In this document: positions 43,969 through 55,707 of the stretch, piece after piece | Numbering within the stretch: the first letter of the stretch is position 1 | Layout of the letters: each line of letters starts with the position of its first letter | NCBI GenBank assembly: GCA_964034945.1 | Contig: OZ035961.1 | Span: forward strand, 12,417,501-12,481,500 | DNA: 64,000 nucleotides | Source of the DNA: Chrysopilus asiliformis | Taxonomy: Eukaryota > Arthropoda > Insecta > Diptera > Rhagionidae | Direction of reading: 5' to 3' | Program-made: the position numbers and the translations under genes | The notes under the pieces: model-generated | What the model saw: the letters and a program-made list of their open reading frames with translations, nothing else | Told to the model about the DNA's origin: nothing | Database searches by the model: none

Positions 43969-44204
43969 TACACAGAAAGAAAAAAATGCGTCAACCTACG
44001 AGAATAATGGTTTAACCATGCTTATTCTTCTCAAGATTTACTACAAACGTACTTAATTCAACTATTAAATGGTCAAAAATGTTTGTAATAGTTGGATTAA
44101 GTACGCGTGTAGTAAGTTTTAAGAAAATTTTACCACATAAGCATGGTTAACCCATTATTCTCGTCGGTTGGCGCAATTTTAACTATTTTTTTTCTTTCTG
44201 TGTA
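43969..44204. mobile_element. fold-back element with TACACAGAAAG ends
   Basis: The terminal 11-bp inverted repeat TACACAGAAAG is exact. Inside it, GTCAACC.ACGAGAATAATGG and AACCATGCTTAT are mirrored, and inner arms AGTACG(T/C)..CTTAATTCAACTATTA also pair. The whole ~236 bp can fold into one interrupted hairpin. Confidence 0.7.
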
Positions 44205-44214
44205 GCATAGAAAA

Positions 44215-44345
44215 AAAAATTAGTTACACCTGGGTGTATAATAAAAGATTTTGATTTGCGCCTATCCGTCCGTTAACACGATAGCTCTAGAACAAGTTGA
44301 GCTGGAGACATGAAATTTTGCATAATTAAGTATATTTCAACAGGC
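44215..44345 (-). repeat. diverged fragment related to families A and C
   Basis: GTTACACCTGGGTGTATAATAA, GATTTTGATTTGCGC, TATCCGTCCGTTA and GAGCTGGAGACATGAAATTT follow the same order as in the 61.6-kb copy and the minus-oriented family A copies. The microsatellite is reduced to CCGTCCGT. Confidence 0.45.
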
Positions 44346-44349
44346 AAGG

Positions 44350-46388
44350 TTAAAGTCAAGAGAACGGACCAAATCGGAACATTCCAAATGGTAGCTTTTT
44401 TTGTTTTTTAAAATATTTTGATTGTATCCAAAGCTTTACTGCAACAACAATAGCTTTGCAATACTCTCTCGCCTTCGTTAGCATTCTTTCTATTGTATTC
44501 TCACTGTGAACACATATTAATGTTCCTCTGCACAATTTATCCATCCCACAGAACTATATAACATAGAACAACTGTCACCATACAAAGCTCTGCTGAAAAA
44601 TGGTCCCAAAAGTATTTCCCTCTTTATCGTACTTGAACGCATCCACTGAACTGTGTCGCGAAATTCAAATTTAGTTTGCCGCGAAATTCAAATTTCACAA
44701 GTTTGAGACTAACTTTAGGCGCAAACAAATAACTTTAGGCGCCAACACCATTCCGAAAGTCTATTTTCCTTTGACAGCTCACGGTTTAAACGAGAGGACT
44801 ATATTTATTTTCATACGGTTATCTTGCTCTTACTTGACTCGTTTTGATTCACTGAAATGTATTGAAATGGGACCATTTGAGACAGCAAATCGAGCGATCT
44901 AGTATATCTATGATCCTTCCCTTCTATCGGCTTATTTTAGATTTTTTTAAATCTCAAGTAACGCCTTTTCTCCAGATAATGAATGTTCTGATATTATTGT
45001 TGCAATAAAAATAGTGCAAAATATCCAATTTCCATATTTTTTTTGTCAAAAAAAGGAACTTCTTTGTATTAAAAAAAGAAAAAAGAAATTTAAGCTTTTA
45101 AAATATAGACATTTTCTTTTGTCGCTTTCAGCTAAATCTCCTTTATTAAAAAAATGTCGGGTTCTTCAAAAAAGTTTAAAAAAAGAATAATCATTCAATA
45201 AGCACAAACATATTATATTACACAATGACACTGAATTGTACTAAATTGTAAACAACTTCGGGTTCCATTAGAAAATCAGAAATTTATTCTTTGATAATAA
45301 GGAATTTTATGAAAAGGACATTTCCTCCCAAAAGACATTCCTTTAGGCAATTAATAGGATTTATTTGAAACTCAAGACTTTCCCTAATGATTTGAAAGGC
45401 TTTCATTATTCAATTTCAAGAGGAACAATTTTATATCTCCAACAAAGTCTTTAATTCGTAATGTTGATGTTATCAATTGTTCGTTACTTTAGATAATTGT
45501 GATCATTGAGCTTAATGTTTACAGAATATAAAATTATCAACAAAAAAAACACATTTGCCTACTGTTCCTGTTATTTTATTCAATCATGTTTTGTAAACGA
45601 TGAATGATTCAAGAAACAAGATCGACATAGGGGAATTAAACCGGAGGCAGAAATTTTTCTTGAATTTATTTATTTTATTTTACCGGATGTTTAAAATTTT
45701 AATCAAAGCATTTTCCAAGTACCTTTAAAGAATAAAACATTTTAAAAAATAAAAGAATGGATTTTCCAAGTAGGTATTTGTTTATTATTATTATTTTTTT
45801 ATTAAATTTAATTTATTTCAAAAATGTTAAACTCCACAACAACCTGTCATTTATAATTGTGACATTTTTTCATTTGAAAATTCATTTCAAATTAAAAAAT
45901 ATGAAAGTGTCAGACAGGGGTAGGACATTTAATTGAAATAATTAAAAAAGTTTTTCTTTCAGTCTGGCGCCACTTTGTCTGGATTATAATTTGTCTGGTA
46001 ATTGTCCATATCTAGCAGAGACAAGTTTAAAAAAATATTCAAGTCAACAGTTTTTGTCCATTGTCGGAATTTAAATAGATTAAAAAAATCAGGTCAAAAA
46101 AATAATTCGCTAATTGTGGAAACTTTGAACTAAATGAAATGTCATTCCATTCAAGTAAAAATTCATTTTTGGTGGCATCAAAGGTGAAAAAGAAACAAAT
46201 TTTCATGTATTTTACAGGCAAAATGTAAAATTTCGTTTTTCCTACCGTGTTCCATGCGAATCCAACTTTTCCCGCGATTTTCTTCGAAACGCCGAATTTG
46301 ATCACAAAAGGTTCACCACGAAAATTACTCAGAATACCAAATTCTTTTAATTTTCCGAAATTCTTTTTAATTTTAGTGGCAGTAACTC
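44350..46388. other. no gene seen
   Basis: AT-rich sequence. Overlapping frames at 46.0-46.6 kb on both strands are unsupported and partly fall inside the adjacent TTAA-flanked element. Confidence 0.4.
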
Positions 46389-46390
46389 TT

Positions 46391-46714
46391 TTAACACGTT
46401 GGCTACCATGTGAGTCACCGGTGATCACAGCGTGTCACCCACAGGGACAATACACTACAGTACACCACAGGAGTGTACACACACTATTGTCATTACCGTC
46501 AGTTTCTCAAGTTCCATGGTTGAGTGCAGTCGTTCGTGCGGTACAAAGGGGTTTTTTTGGAGCATATTGTGTTCACCGGTGCCTCACAGTGTGCAAAAGT
46601 GAAATAAGAGTTTGAGTCACCGGTGACTCACAAAGTACAGAAATGATTTTTGCGTTTTTTCCCAGTGTATACTAGCGGAGTAAGCGTTTTTTTGGCTGGT
46701 AGCCAACGTGTTAA
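46391..46714. mobile_element. piggyBac-like MITE with TCACCGGTGA subterminal palindromes
   Basis: TTAA at 46,391-46,394 and 46,711-46,714 bound 316 bp whose ends are the exact 14-bp inverted repeat CACGTTGGCTACCA / TGGTAGCCAACGTG. The first seven bases match the 40.7-kb element. Just inside each end, and once in the interior, there are palindromes around TCACCGGTGA (GTGAGTCACCGGTGATCAC; GAGTCACCGGTGACTCAC). It has no coding capacity. Confidence 0.8.
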
Positions 46715-46719
46715 GCCGT

Positions 46720-47110
46720 AAAATAACTAACAAACTAGTGAACATGAATTCTAGCTTGTTTTGGTAAATAATCTTGAATAAATACAAGCAAAGAAAAAAA
46801 AAATTTCACGGATAAAAAATAAACCATTAAACGTAATATTTTTAAATAAAAACTTGAGATTGAAATTTTTTGCCACACTTGAAATTTTTCCTCGAATTTT
46901 ATAATTTTCCTAATCGGTTTAAAATTTTAATGAGCAAATTTTCCACATGCAAAGACCGTCTGATACTAATTAAAAATGAAGCAACTTTGTGAAAAAGATT
47001 AAGTAATCAAATCTTAAGGGTAACCATTGTATTGAAATTTTTCAACATCAAAATACAAAGCCCAGTAATAAATTTCAGGTGAATCTATTCAATAGTTTCT
47101 TACACTTCTT
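46720..47110. other. no gene seen
   Basis: AT-rich sequence up to a pyrimidine-rich acceptor-like tract ending at 47,116. Confidence 0.4.
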
Positions 47111-47116
47111 TTGCAG

Positions 47117-47278
47117 TTATATTGCGGTTGAGCCTTTCAAATCCGATTTAATCGGAAAATCTGTTCGTCGTGACAGCCCAATATCGCCCATTCTGGTGTG
47201 CTGTACTAATATTTCACCAAGAACCAAGAATTTAACATTTAGCAGTCTTCTTAAACTGCCAAGGATTTAAAACGGAAG
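47117..47278 (+). other. candidate exon (non-coding or terminal), 162 bp
   Basis: A strong acceptor (CTTCTTTTGCAG ending at 47,116) and a strong donor (AAG|GTGAGT at 47,279) enclose 162 bp of less AT-rich sequence. No frame is open all the way through. One frame is open for 50 codons from the acceptor and stops eight bases before the donor. It could be an exon of a long non-coding RNA, an exon near a gene's 3' end, or chance. Confidence 0.3.
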
Positions 47279-47470
47279 GTGAGTTACGGTATTAGCAATT
47301 TTAACCAACCGACGACACCAAAGACATCGACTAACAACGCGAACTCGCTGATGATATCCTTTCTTTGTACCCTTAGAAGCCGCTTAACAAGGGAAGCTGG
47401 AGTAATGGCAGCAACTGGGATGACATCTAGGAATGCTATTAGAGTTAATCCTGTACTTAATTATTCATAG
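47268..47470 (-). other. coding-like stretch, possible BEL/Pao relic
   Basis: Read on the - strand, a frame of about 57 codons between stops contains KDIISEFALLVDVFGVVGW. This loosely resembles the K-R-x-[IV]-L-S-x-x-A-x-x-x-D-P-x-G region of BEL/Pao polyproteins. Only this motif matches and neighbouring residues do not. The identification is weak. Confidence 0.2.
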
Positions 47471-47479
47471 CTAAGAGCA

Positions 47480-49655
47480 GGTGTGCTGGTACTTAGACCG
47501 AATGCTCCACGTTCTCGTTTTGTGTTTTGGTGTGCGAAAGAAAAGCTGTTCTTGCGACGGTAATCAAAAAAGTTGGTTTTCTCGCCAGAATTAACCCACC
47601 TCATACCATACGCATCTTTAGTAATGTCTCAAATATTTTCCAGATGTGAACTTTTAAAAAAAAAAAGTTTTACGGAGTTCGTACACCACAACGAGATCAA
47701 GTTAAGAGAAAGAATGAACCCACTTAGATGAAATAATGCGAAACATTTTACTTAAGGATGGGTAAACAAAACATGCTTCACTCGCTATTCATTATACGCA
47801 CAAAAATGTGTGTTGTACAATTTCCTATAATTCATGCTTTAAGCGAAAAACTTTCAAAGTGCCATTAAGTGGCTCCATAGTATTTCTTGTTGTTATTGGT
47901 ATAAGACTCAAGTTTTCCTTTTTGCTACCATTTTAAAGGACCCAGAAAAAATTACAGCGAAAACAAGCAAAAAAGCAAGGCACAATAAAGAAAAACAGGA
48001 ATCATTCCTCAGAAATCCTGTTGTTTTCCCATACATCAAAACTGTTTACATTGTCGTCCCGCAAAACTACAGCACAAACAAACCAAATGCTCGTAAAATG
48101 GATTCTGGGGTTGATTTTCCTTTTTTTGCCTTATTTTTAGGTATCTTTTCATTGCGAAAACACATGAGCTTTTCCACAGTTTTCCCCAAAAAAAAGAAGA
48201 CGTTGACCACAGCTATAAAACAGACGGACTTTTTGTGTATTTCGAACACACTTTCCTAAACAGAAGAGTAAAATATCGCCCTTCCCTTCCATTTAAAAAA
48301 AAAGGACCTACAGATTCCGTAGGTGGGAGGTCTTCTCAATTCCCGGTCTATAAAAATTATGATCCTTGTTCGGAAGGCCGCTCCTGGCGACTGTGGAGAA
48401 TAACTTCGACCCCCGCTACCGGATTAGTTTTTAGTTCCTAGCGCGGTTTATTTAACTATCTTGCTGACTGTTAAACAAATAAAGGGTCGAATCGATTGTT
48501 TTTTCCCTTTCCGGGCCAGTTTTGATTTCTAAGGACTTTAAACACACAATAAACATTTGAAAGTTCAAAGGCCATGATTAAATTTCCTTGATCTTTAAAC
48601 TGCCAAAAGCGATTTTTGAGGGACACACGTGTTCTGTACAATGGATTATAAGAAATTGTCCACAAAACTAATAGAACGTTTATGATTTTCTTCAATATTA
48701 TATTAGGCAAGAGAGTCGTCTCAAAGGATAAGAAAGAATTTGGCAGTTTATTGTGTTTGTTTGTACTTAAAAAGGATGATAGATTCAGTTTGGCGATAAA
48801 CTTCTATAAAACAAGAGCCTCCCCACAGAACTGTAAAATTTATGACGAGATTATTGCCCCTAATTCGAGGATTACGTGATGACAATATGTCGAAAGTTTT
48901 CCCGTCTAGAAGTTCCAGTATAGCGGATTTCAATGAAAGTTTCCTAAGACTAAACTTTCCAAAACTAAAGGGCCATATTAAGTTGTCAATAGATTTGCCC
49001 TCGGATTCAAATTGTTTTTGTTGAAAAGTTGTTTAAAGTGTGTCTAAAACTGATTGATCGTAAAATAGGGTAAAAACGCTCTGGTATTTTGATGGCTCTT
49101 GAGAGAGCTTTGGAAAACGGTCGTAAATTGTTTTTAGTTCCGAGAATTGTTTATTTTCGTGTGGATTAAATTTTTACGACAGTCACTACGCGATATACTT
49201 GAAGTTAACCACACAAAAATCGACCATTTTAATGTCTCCTCTGGCCTTGGGGTTTCGGATGTGGTTTTGGGTTATTGACTTTTCGATCCAATACCCAAAA
49301 AAAGTGCAAGGGTATTCGATGGAAAACCATAATTCAATTACAACCAAGTCAGACAACCGTCACATAACCCTAGGGGATGATATACATATGTTAACAAAAA
49401 GGGATGTAAACAGAATGGGAGAAAAAGCCTTTTTTCTCTTTTGTTGGAGTTTTTCTCCTCTTTTAGCCAAATTTTTGTGGAAAATGTTTTAAAAATAAGG
49501 TCACACAATGCACATATATTAAAGATTAAAATTTTAACCATTCGAAAACATAATTGTTTGTCAGGAACCAAACTTTTTATGTGGTAACTATTTTTTTTTC
49601 TTTTACGAAATACCGCTAAGAGGTTATCCATAAAATACATTACTCCTTTATCTCC
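47480..49655. other. no gene seen
   Basis: AT-rich sequence with small unsupported frames, some overlapping on both strands. Confidence 0.4.
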
Positions 49656-49662
49656 TTTATGC

Positions 49663-50692
49663 ACAGAAAATAAAATGTATGTAAATATTACGAAAACGTT
49701 TGTTAATATAACGAAACCATTTGTCCCCCATGGGCCGACAACATATTTTGTTAATGGTACGATGTCAATTTTGTTAAGTTTTTGTATTTTTGTATTTCGT
49801 TTTCACAAAAATTTTGTTAATATTACAAATATTTTGTAAATATTACAAAAACAAATCTCTCTTGTTGATATGGAATCTCTTTCTGTTTCTTGCTTAGTGT
49901 GTGTTCATAGAATTTAATATATGCAACTAATGAGCGGAAATTGTTTTAGTGTGATGACTTCAAAAATTAAGAGATGCTTGTTTGTTTCTGATAGTTTCTA
50001 TTGAATATTCGTATGGAGGAAATGTTTTATGACGGCCAATATGATGCGAAATGAAAATAATTTATTTTGAATTATTTTTCTTACAAAAACTTCGAACGAA
50101 TGAATTCTTTCGGCGAATGTTGTTGTGTTTCCTCGAAAAAATACTATTCCCGTTTAGTATTTTTCGAAAATGGGAAAAAATTATCGAAATCTGAAAAAAA
50201 TGAGCATAAAAAATATTTCAAAAAAGCATTTCAACTAATGTCTAAACTAAGAAATGCTTTCCCAAAACTGATATTTTGCATCAGTTTTATGAAAAATTAT
50301 TGGAATCGCTTTAAAATCGAGTTTTTAGAACTGACGAATCGACTAACAAAATCGTCGCCATTTTTTCGTCATGCACAGGTGTGGCGCAGTTCTACTAGTA
50401 GTCTAATTACCTGCTGCAGGCATCCAAACATTAACAGCAGGGAATTGGATGCTTACAGCGGCTAATGAGACCACTAATAGAAAAGCTTGTGTGTCGTAAT
50501 GACGCCATGATGCAAATCACATTTGACAAAATGTACTTCGTAATATTAACAAATTTTAGTAACTATACGAAAAAATATTGGTTAATTTTTTCGTAGTACC
50601 TATATACAAAACTTCAGTAATATTTACGAATTTTTTTTTGTTAGGCTTAACAAAACCCATTTTGTAAATAATACAACATCATTTTTTTCTGT
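49663..50692. mobile_element. ~1-kb element with ACAGAAAA ends and degenerate subterminal repeats
   Basis: The left end ACAGAAAATAAAATG and the right end CATTTTTTTCTGT are inverted. About 200 bp inside each end are filled with degenerate, mutually inverted TTTGTTAATATTACGAAA-like units. A less repetitive core (about 49,870-50,520) holds a 132-codon frame. The structure suggests a DNA transposon derivative with multiple subterminal binding sites. No target duplication was identified. Confidence 0.45.
50067..50465 (+). CDS. hypothetical 132-residue frame inside the ACAGAAAA element
   Basis: Lysine- and phenylalanine-rich frame (KKYFKKAFQLMSKLRNAF), then a part with CCRHPN near the C-terminus. 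No known domain is recognised. It lies on the + strand between the repeat-filled flanks of the ~1-kb element. This could mean it is the remains of an element-encoded protein, but AT-rich sequence of this length can stay open by chance. There is no splice or promoter evidence. Confidence 0.2.
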   Translation: MNYFSYKNFERMNSFGECCCVSSKKYYSRLVFFENGKKLSKSEKNEHKKYFKKAFQLMSKLRNAFPKLIFCISFMKNYWNRFKIEFLELTNRLTKSSPFFRHAQVWRSSTSSLITCCRHPNINSRELDAYSG

Positions 50693-50699
50693 TCGTACG

Positions 50700-52930
50700 A
50701 TTTTTTTCTTGCCCTTTCAAAGTTTTTTCTTTCACTTACAAGAACCTAGAATCTAGTCTAACAAAGCTTTTAATGTGGTATTGTTTCACAACAAATAAAA
50801 ATATTTTAACAAAAACATATAGGAATATTTTTTTAAAAAAATTACGAAAAAGTTTAACTTGCCAATCCAAAAATCCCATTTTATTATTTTTAATCAAATG
50901 GCCAGATTTTCTACTGTCTGACCAGATCTCCATTTACCAAATAGAATATTTCTAGAATAGTGCAAAATAATGTGTCAAAAGTTTGCTTTTATAACTCCAT
51001 AAAATTTATTTAAACTAAACCATACTGTGGTTCCAAAAATATTGTCATGGTAGAATATTGTCAAAATTTACGATAATTTTTTTATCCAACCAAACAAGTG
51101 ACGACGATTTCCATTTAGGGCATACATTTTTGAGAGAAATCACTAAAAGACAAAATATTTTACTAAAAGACAAAATATTCGCTTTTGTAAATGAAACTTT
51201 GGTTTTTCACCAAAATCTATTGAGGCATGCTTCCTTTTAGCAGGATACGTACGAGGACCAACACCAAAAAGTTTATAATTAAATGTAAAGTTGTGCTATT
51301 TTATCCATCCCCCTTGCCAACACTATTCCACCAGAATCAGAATTAGACCATATTAATTCAACTATTTTATAACAAAATAACATGGCAAAGTTGCGGATAA
51401 ATGTCTGAGATATAAACTGGAAAATACAGTCTCGAAAATACATAATAATAAACCTTTTGGTTTTTGCGTTTTTACCACATTTACCGAGATATGAATTTAG
51501 ATAAAATTTAGTTCAATTTCATATGTTCGTTGAACCAACTTCCGTTCATGGAATTTTGGGGAGGAATTTCCAGAAATTCCCGCACCTTTTTTTCTTTATT
51601 CTAAACTCTAACATTCCCGATTTAAGCGTGTTAAATCGAAATTGTGAATTATTTGAATTATTTGGTTGAAACAGCATAATTCATTGTTAGTCTCTATTGA
51701 GAATATTTTGCGTTATCCCTACTACTACTATAACTACAACCACCGAGTACCATTTATCCAAAGTTTTATGATATTCTGGTGAATTCCTCGTGGAATATTT
51801 AGGAAACACGATTGCCCTACGATATAAGCGGAGAAAAGGCAATAGAAAACTTTAATGGTCGACAGGCAGACACGAGTTTAACACGAGTGTGGGGTTAGAA
51901 TGGTTAGTAATTTATTGCCAGTGAATGGCCGTATCTCATTCATTGCTCGAATGAAGTTTTCCAATTAAGCAACTGGCTCTAAAACTTCACAAACTTCTCA
52001 ATTGACCAGCATTGAATGTCGGCTAACGAAACTGAATTACCCTCCACAACGTTTCAATATATGTAGAACAACGAATCACCTTATCGAGATCACAACTGTA
52101 GTAGCCCTAAGGACGGTTGATTAGTTCGGCAAATAACAAGAATGACTTTTTTAACTATTATTGACATTTTCTTATGGGTGTTTGCGGAAGAAAAGGATTC
52201 ATTCCACTTAAATTAAATCAAAAAACCACTAATTTGCCGCAAATTCTCTGTAGACACAATCAGGTGCTCTATCGGCCACGTCTTAACAAACGTTGACTTA
52301 CTGCCGATGTCGCATTAAGAAGATTTCATTGGGACATTTTCCAAAAGGAAAGGGACTGATTTGTTCTTAATTAAGGATCCAGGTCCGAAAGCTATAAATC
52401 CTTAACGGAACAGTTGGCATTTACATAAGGAAGTAAGAAGGGAAATTAGATTTTCAAAATTTATTACTAAAGTAATATTCAGCCCTCTTGTTTCACGTTC
52501 TGCCACTGACGTCACCTTTTCTTACCATAGAAACACTTATTGTTAGATTCTAAGGATAATTTGTCCTTTTTAACTTGTATATGTGTTCATATCCAACTAA
52601 AGCTATGGGAGAAAAGAAAAAAAATCAACACCGAATGTAATTAGAAACCTAAAGTGGCAATTTACCAAAGATAAGTGGACTTTTAGTGGTCAACTTGTAC
52701 CCAAATGTTTTTCGTTTCAATGACCGGAAAAACTTTTATTGCGAGAGCACAAGTTAAGTTAATGCGCGTAAACTTAAAAATTATTTCCAATTTATTATTA
52801 CAATTAATTCTCTTACTTTGTATTTATACGCAATAAAGTTTTGGTATTAGGTGATTATTTTTTTAAATTTGGATTAATTTTCTTCTTGCTTCAATTGTAT
52901 AAAGTCGATATTTCGTAAAAAAAATCCTGT
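50700..52930. other. no gene seen
   Basis: AT-rich sequence. Small frames only. Confidence 0.4.
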
Positions 52931-52934
52931 TTTT

Positions 52935-53135
52935 ACGTTACAGGCTGGGATTGAATCCGACAATTTCGGGTTGCAAACTCCTCGAAGCCAAAAAGCCGTT
53001 TCGAGGCGCTTTGCGTAAAATCGTGAAAGAGCAGAAACGCAGTATTTAATCTGTTCCGAAAACTGCTTTAAAAATTTCGAACCTCAAAGCCACTCGACCG
53101 ATTGAAATGAATGTTGCCAGGCCTGATGCTTATTA
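52935..53135 (+). repeat. family D repeat, copy 1
   Basis: Shares with 59.08-59.26 kb the phrases CC(A/T)C(T/A)C(A/G)ACCGATTGA, then GTTGCCAGGCCTGA, in the same order and orientation. It is a short fragment of a dispersed repeat of unknown type. Confidence 0.45.
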
Positions 53136-53211
53136 TACTACCTTTATTTTTCTGTTCGCTTTTTGAAGAAAAAAAAAACGGTTTAGTCAGCTTCGAGAAT
53201 ATTAAAGCCTA

Positions 53212-53480
53212 ACGCCCGTCATACACTTGAGTTAAGCTATGTCAGCGAGGCTAGCTATAGTTACATAGCCTAGCTGGGTTAGCTCACCTCGTTGCACACT
53301 TGAGCTAAGCTACGCGGCGATATTTTCGGTAAATGTTTGCATTTTTCCACTTCATCTGCAGCCATTTTTAGATATAAATTATTTAACGCGATTGAAATAT
53401 GTCCACAAAATACTACACTTTTGCAAACACCGATTCTACACTGTATAACGCCGAAAATATTTATATGTGAGTGTCAGCGA
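53212..53480. repeat. element with repeated CACTTGAG(T/C)TAAGCT phrase
   Basis: Two direct copies of (T/C)ACACTTGAG(T/C)TAAGCTA, alternating with GCTAGC-type palindromes, and an inverted pair GGCGATATTTTCGG / CCGAAAATATT at about 53,329 and 53,448. It is CpG-richer than its surroundings, like the 16-kb fold-back. It may be a MITE, but clear termini were not found. Confidence 0.35.
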
Positions 53481-53499
53481 TGCTAGCGAAGTCGTTCGC

Positions 53500-54920
53500 G
53501 TTTTTTTGGCGAGAGGATCTGCAGTACGAAAAATCTTAAAAAAACATGATTGGCGAGGGGAGGGGGGAGGGCGAAGGGAGGATTCGACAAAACCTAATTA
53601 ACGTGAAAGCCCTCGATAATTTTTTATTATGTTTTATTGCCCTTGCAGATATGCGTCCCAATTAGCTTTGTTTAATATTTTTTTAAGATTGCTGGTTCGT
53701 AAGTTATTACAGCCCCAAAATTTTGGACCACAAAATTTTTCAATCAATACCACAAAATTTTTTTCAATCCTCCTTTAATTTACAAGCAGAGCAAGAACAA
53801 GTGTGTATGCATCCACTTCTCGAGGGATAACTTCTGCCACCAAAATTTAACTCCTTGTGTAGAAGTTTTTTTTTAATTTTCATCACAAATTTTTTCTATT
53901 TCTCATGACTTATTTTTCAACAAAAAACAAACCCCAAAAGTTTTGAATCAGAAAGTATTAAAAACTTAAACAGCAAAGTAACACCTAATTAAAAATAGAA
54001 ACCAGTATAGAAAAAATAATATCCTTTCTTAATAACATGATTTTTTTTTTTTGGCTAACTTTAGTCCTGTTTTCCATCGGGTGAAATTTGAATCTTCGAG
54101 AAACTTTTTTCAACAACTTTTCCAAACATTTGTTGAACTTTCTACGAAAATAGTACGAAAAAGAATTAGAGAAAACTCCTTATTAACATCGTCATTAGAG
54201 TTACACGAAACCCTTAAAAAATTTTCTTTGAATGTTAAGGCGAAAGGAACATTGCGTGGGGTCGAACATCTGATCCTTCTCGTAACCTAGATTTTGCTTT
54301 TTACTGAAAAAAATTAAACAACTGTAAAATGTAAAAACAACACTTAAAAAAGCAAATTTACTATGAATGAAACTCGCAAAAATTAGAGTTTATATAAAAA
54401 GCAGTAAAAGAACCCATCTTTATCCTTTTTCGACAGTAATTACACTTTCCTTACGCCTCGAGGCTATCTACAACTTTATTCCCTTTATTTTCGCTATTTT
54501 CACAGTAATTTAGATAAGAATAACAAGTGGTAGTATCTCGGATTCACTGAAGAATGCATACAAATGCTGAAACTTGTTGAGAATAGAAACATGCACAAAA
54601 AATGAAAAGTTCATCGTAGACAATTGGAGATTCTTTAGTTCATTGCTTTTCACACAATTTTCCCTTGGCATTTCCTTAATTATTTTAATTGAGCGTCAAT
54701 TTATTTTGGTCTGCATCTTTAGCTCCATTTTGCGAGAAAAAAAATATAAAAGACATAAATTGAGTTGCTTAAAAAACAGAATATCTACCTCATTTACATT
54801 CACATAGAAAACCATTTAATTTAAAGCTAAAAAAATCATGTATAAATTTTCCTTAAAAACGACATAATAAAAGGAGGAAAATATCATCGAAAGGCAACAG
54901 TCAGCGTTACTTTATATTCC
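53500..54920. other. no gene seen
   Basis: A G-rich tract lies at about 53,553-53,582 (GGGGAGGGGGGAGGG-like). The rest is AT-rich with frames under 80 codons. Confidence 0.4.
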
Positions 54921-54922
54921 AC

Positions 54923-54937
54923 AGAAAATATATTATT
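54923..54937 (+). repeat. 15-bp target-site duplication, left copy
   Basis: AGAAAATATATTATT is identical to 56,573-56,587 on the far side of the palindromic insertion. Confidence 0.7.
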
Positions 54938-55031
54938 GTATTGTTTATTCGGGCTTAGCGGCCTGGATCTTTTCTTCTTTAAAAATTAAAACCCATATTA
55001 AAATTTTTTATAATTTTTATTGAGTTTCTTC

Positions 55032-55073
55032 CTCCGACGTTTCGACCGATTGATTTCGGTCGTCTTCAGGGAG
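55032..55073 (-). ncRNA. hammerhead-ribozyme-like motif, left arm
   Basis: Exact mirror of the motif at 56,403-56,444, on the opposite strand. See that entry for the elements. Confidence 0.5.
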
Positions 55074-55414
55074 ATATAGATTTACTACAAATACAAAAGA
55101 ATATAAAAACATTACAAACCTTATGTATGCACTTTATTAATTAAAAACTAATTTACTTACGATGATTATGTTTGATAACATTTAAAAAACTGTCTGAAAT
55201 TTACTTTTGTTGCACTAATTTTGTACATAGTAACGATACTAAATAAATTAAAAAACGTACAAACAAGGAAACAAGAAAAAACAAATTATTTTCGTCTAAC
55301 GTTAAATAAAACGATTAGCTGGATCTTGTCTTTATCAATATTGATAACTTGCGGTATAGAACAAGTCAGCTGGTCCTCAAAAGCTTTATATTCGTCGGTG
55401 TTGGTGTGATCGTA

Positions 55415-55707
55415 TTATTGTCTATGTCGTTTCGTTAAGTTTGCGTCATTAGTGTTGGTCCTTTTTCTTTTTCTATCTTTCTTTTCTTTCTCACTGTCTA
55501 ACATTGCACAATATGTCGAACTGATACAGTCTGTGTCTCTTTTCTTGTTGTATGTGTCCTCAGTGTAGATGTGCAATGCTTCGGCGGTAAGGCGTTTGAA
55601 ATATTTCGATTCATATGCGAGAATCGTGGTATTCTCAAAGTCTGGTGTATGACCTGTGGTTTGATTGTGTTCTACTAATGCAGTATGTGGTACTGACGAA
55701 TACTCTT
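55415..55707 (-). pseudogene. Penelope-like GIY-YIG endonuclease fragment, left arm
   Basis: Reading leftward, the genuine element sequence starts at EYSSVPH. It continues through ALVEHNQTTGH, YFKRLTAEALHI (with the conserved R and catalytic E region of GIY-YIG nucleases) and a lysine/arginine-rich tail to a stop. It lacks the VGQT...HKND part that the right arm still has, so it is truncated about 60 nt further in. The reverse transcriptase domain is absent. Confidence 0.65.

Noticed and set aside
47268..47470. Confident BEL/Pao assignment
   Set aside because: Only one short phrase resembles the family and flanking residues do not. Kept only as a low-confidence possibility.
52930..52990. tRNA-like TTCAAT box near GGGATTGAATCC
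   Set aside because: No cloverleaf could be built around it, and acceptor and anticodon arms are absent. No tRNA or rRNA gene was found in the window.
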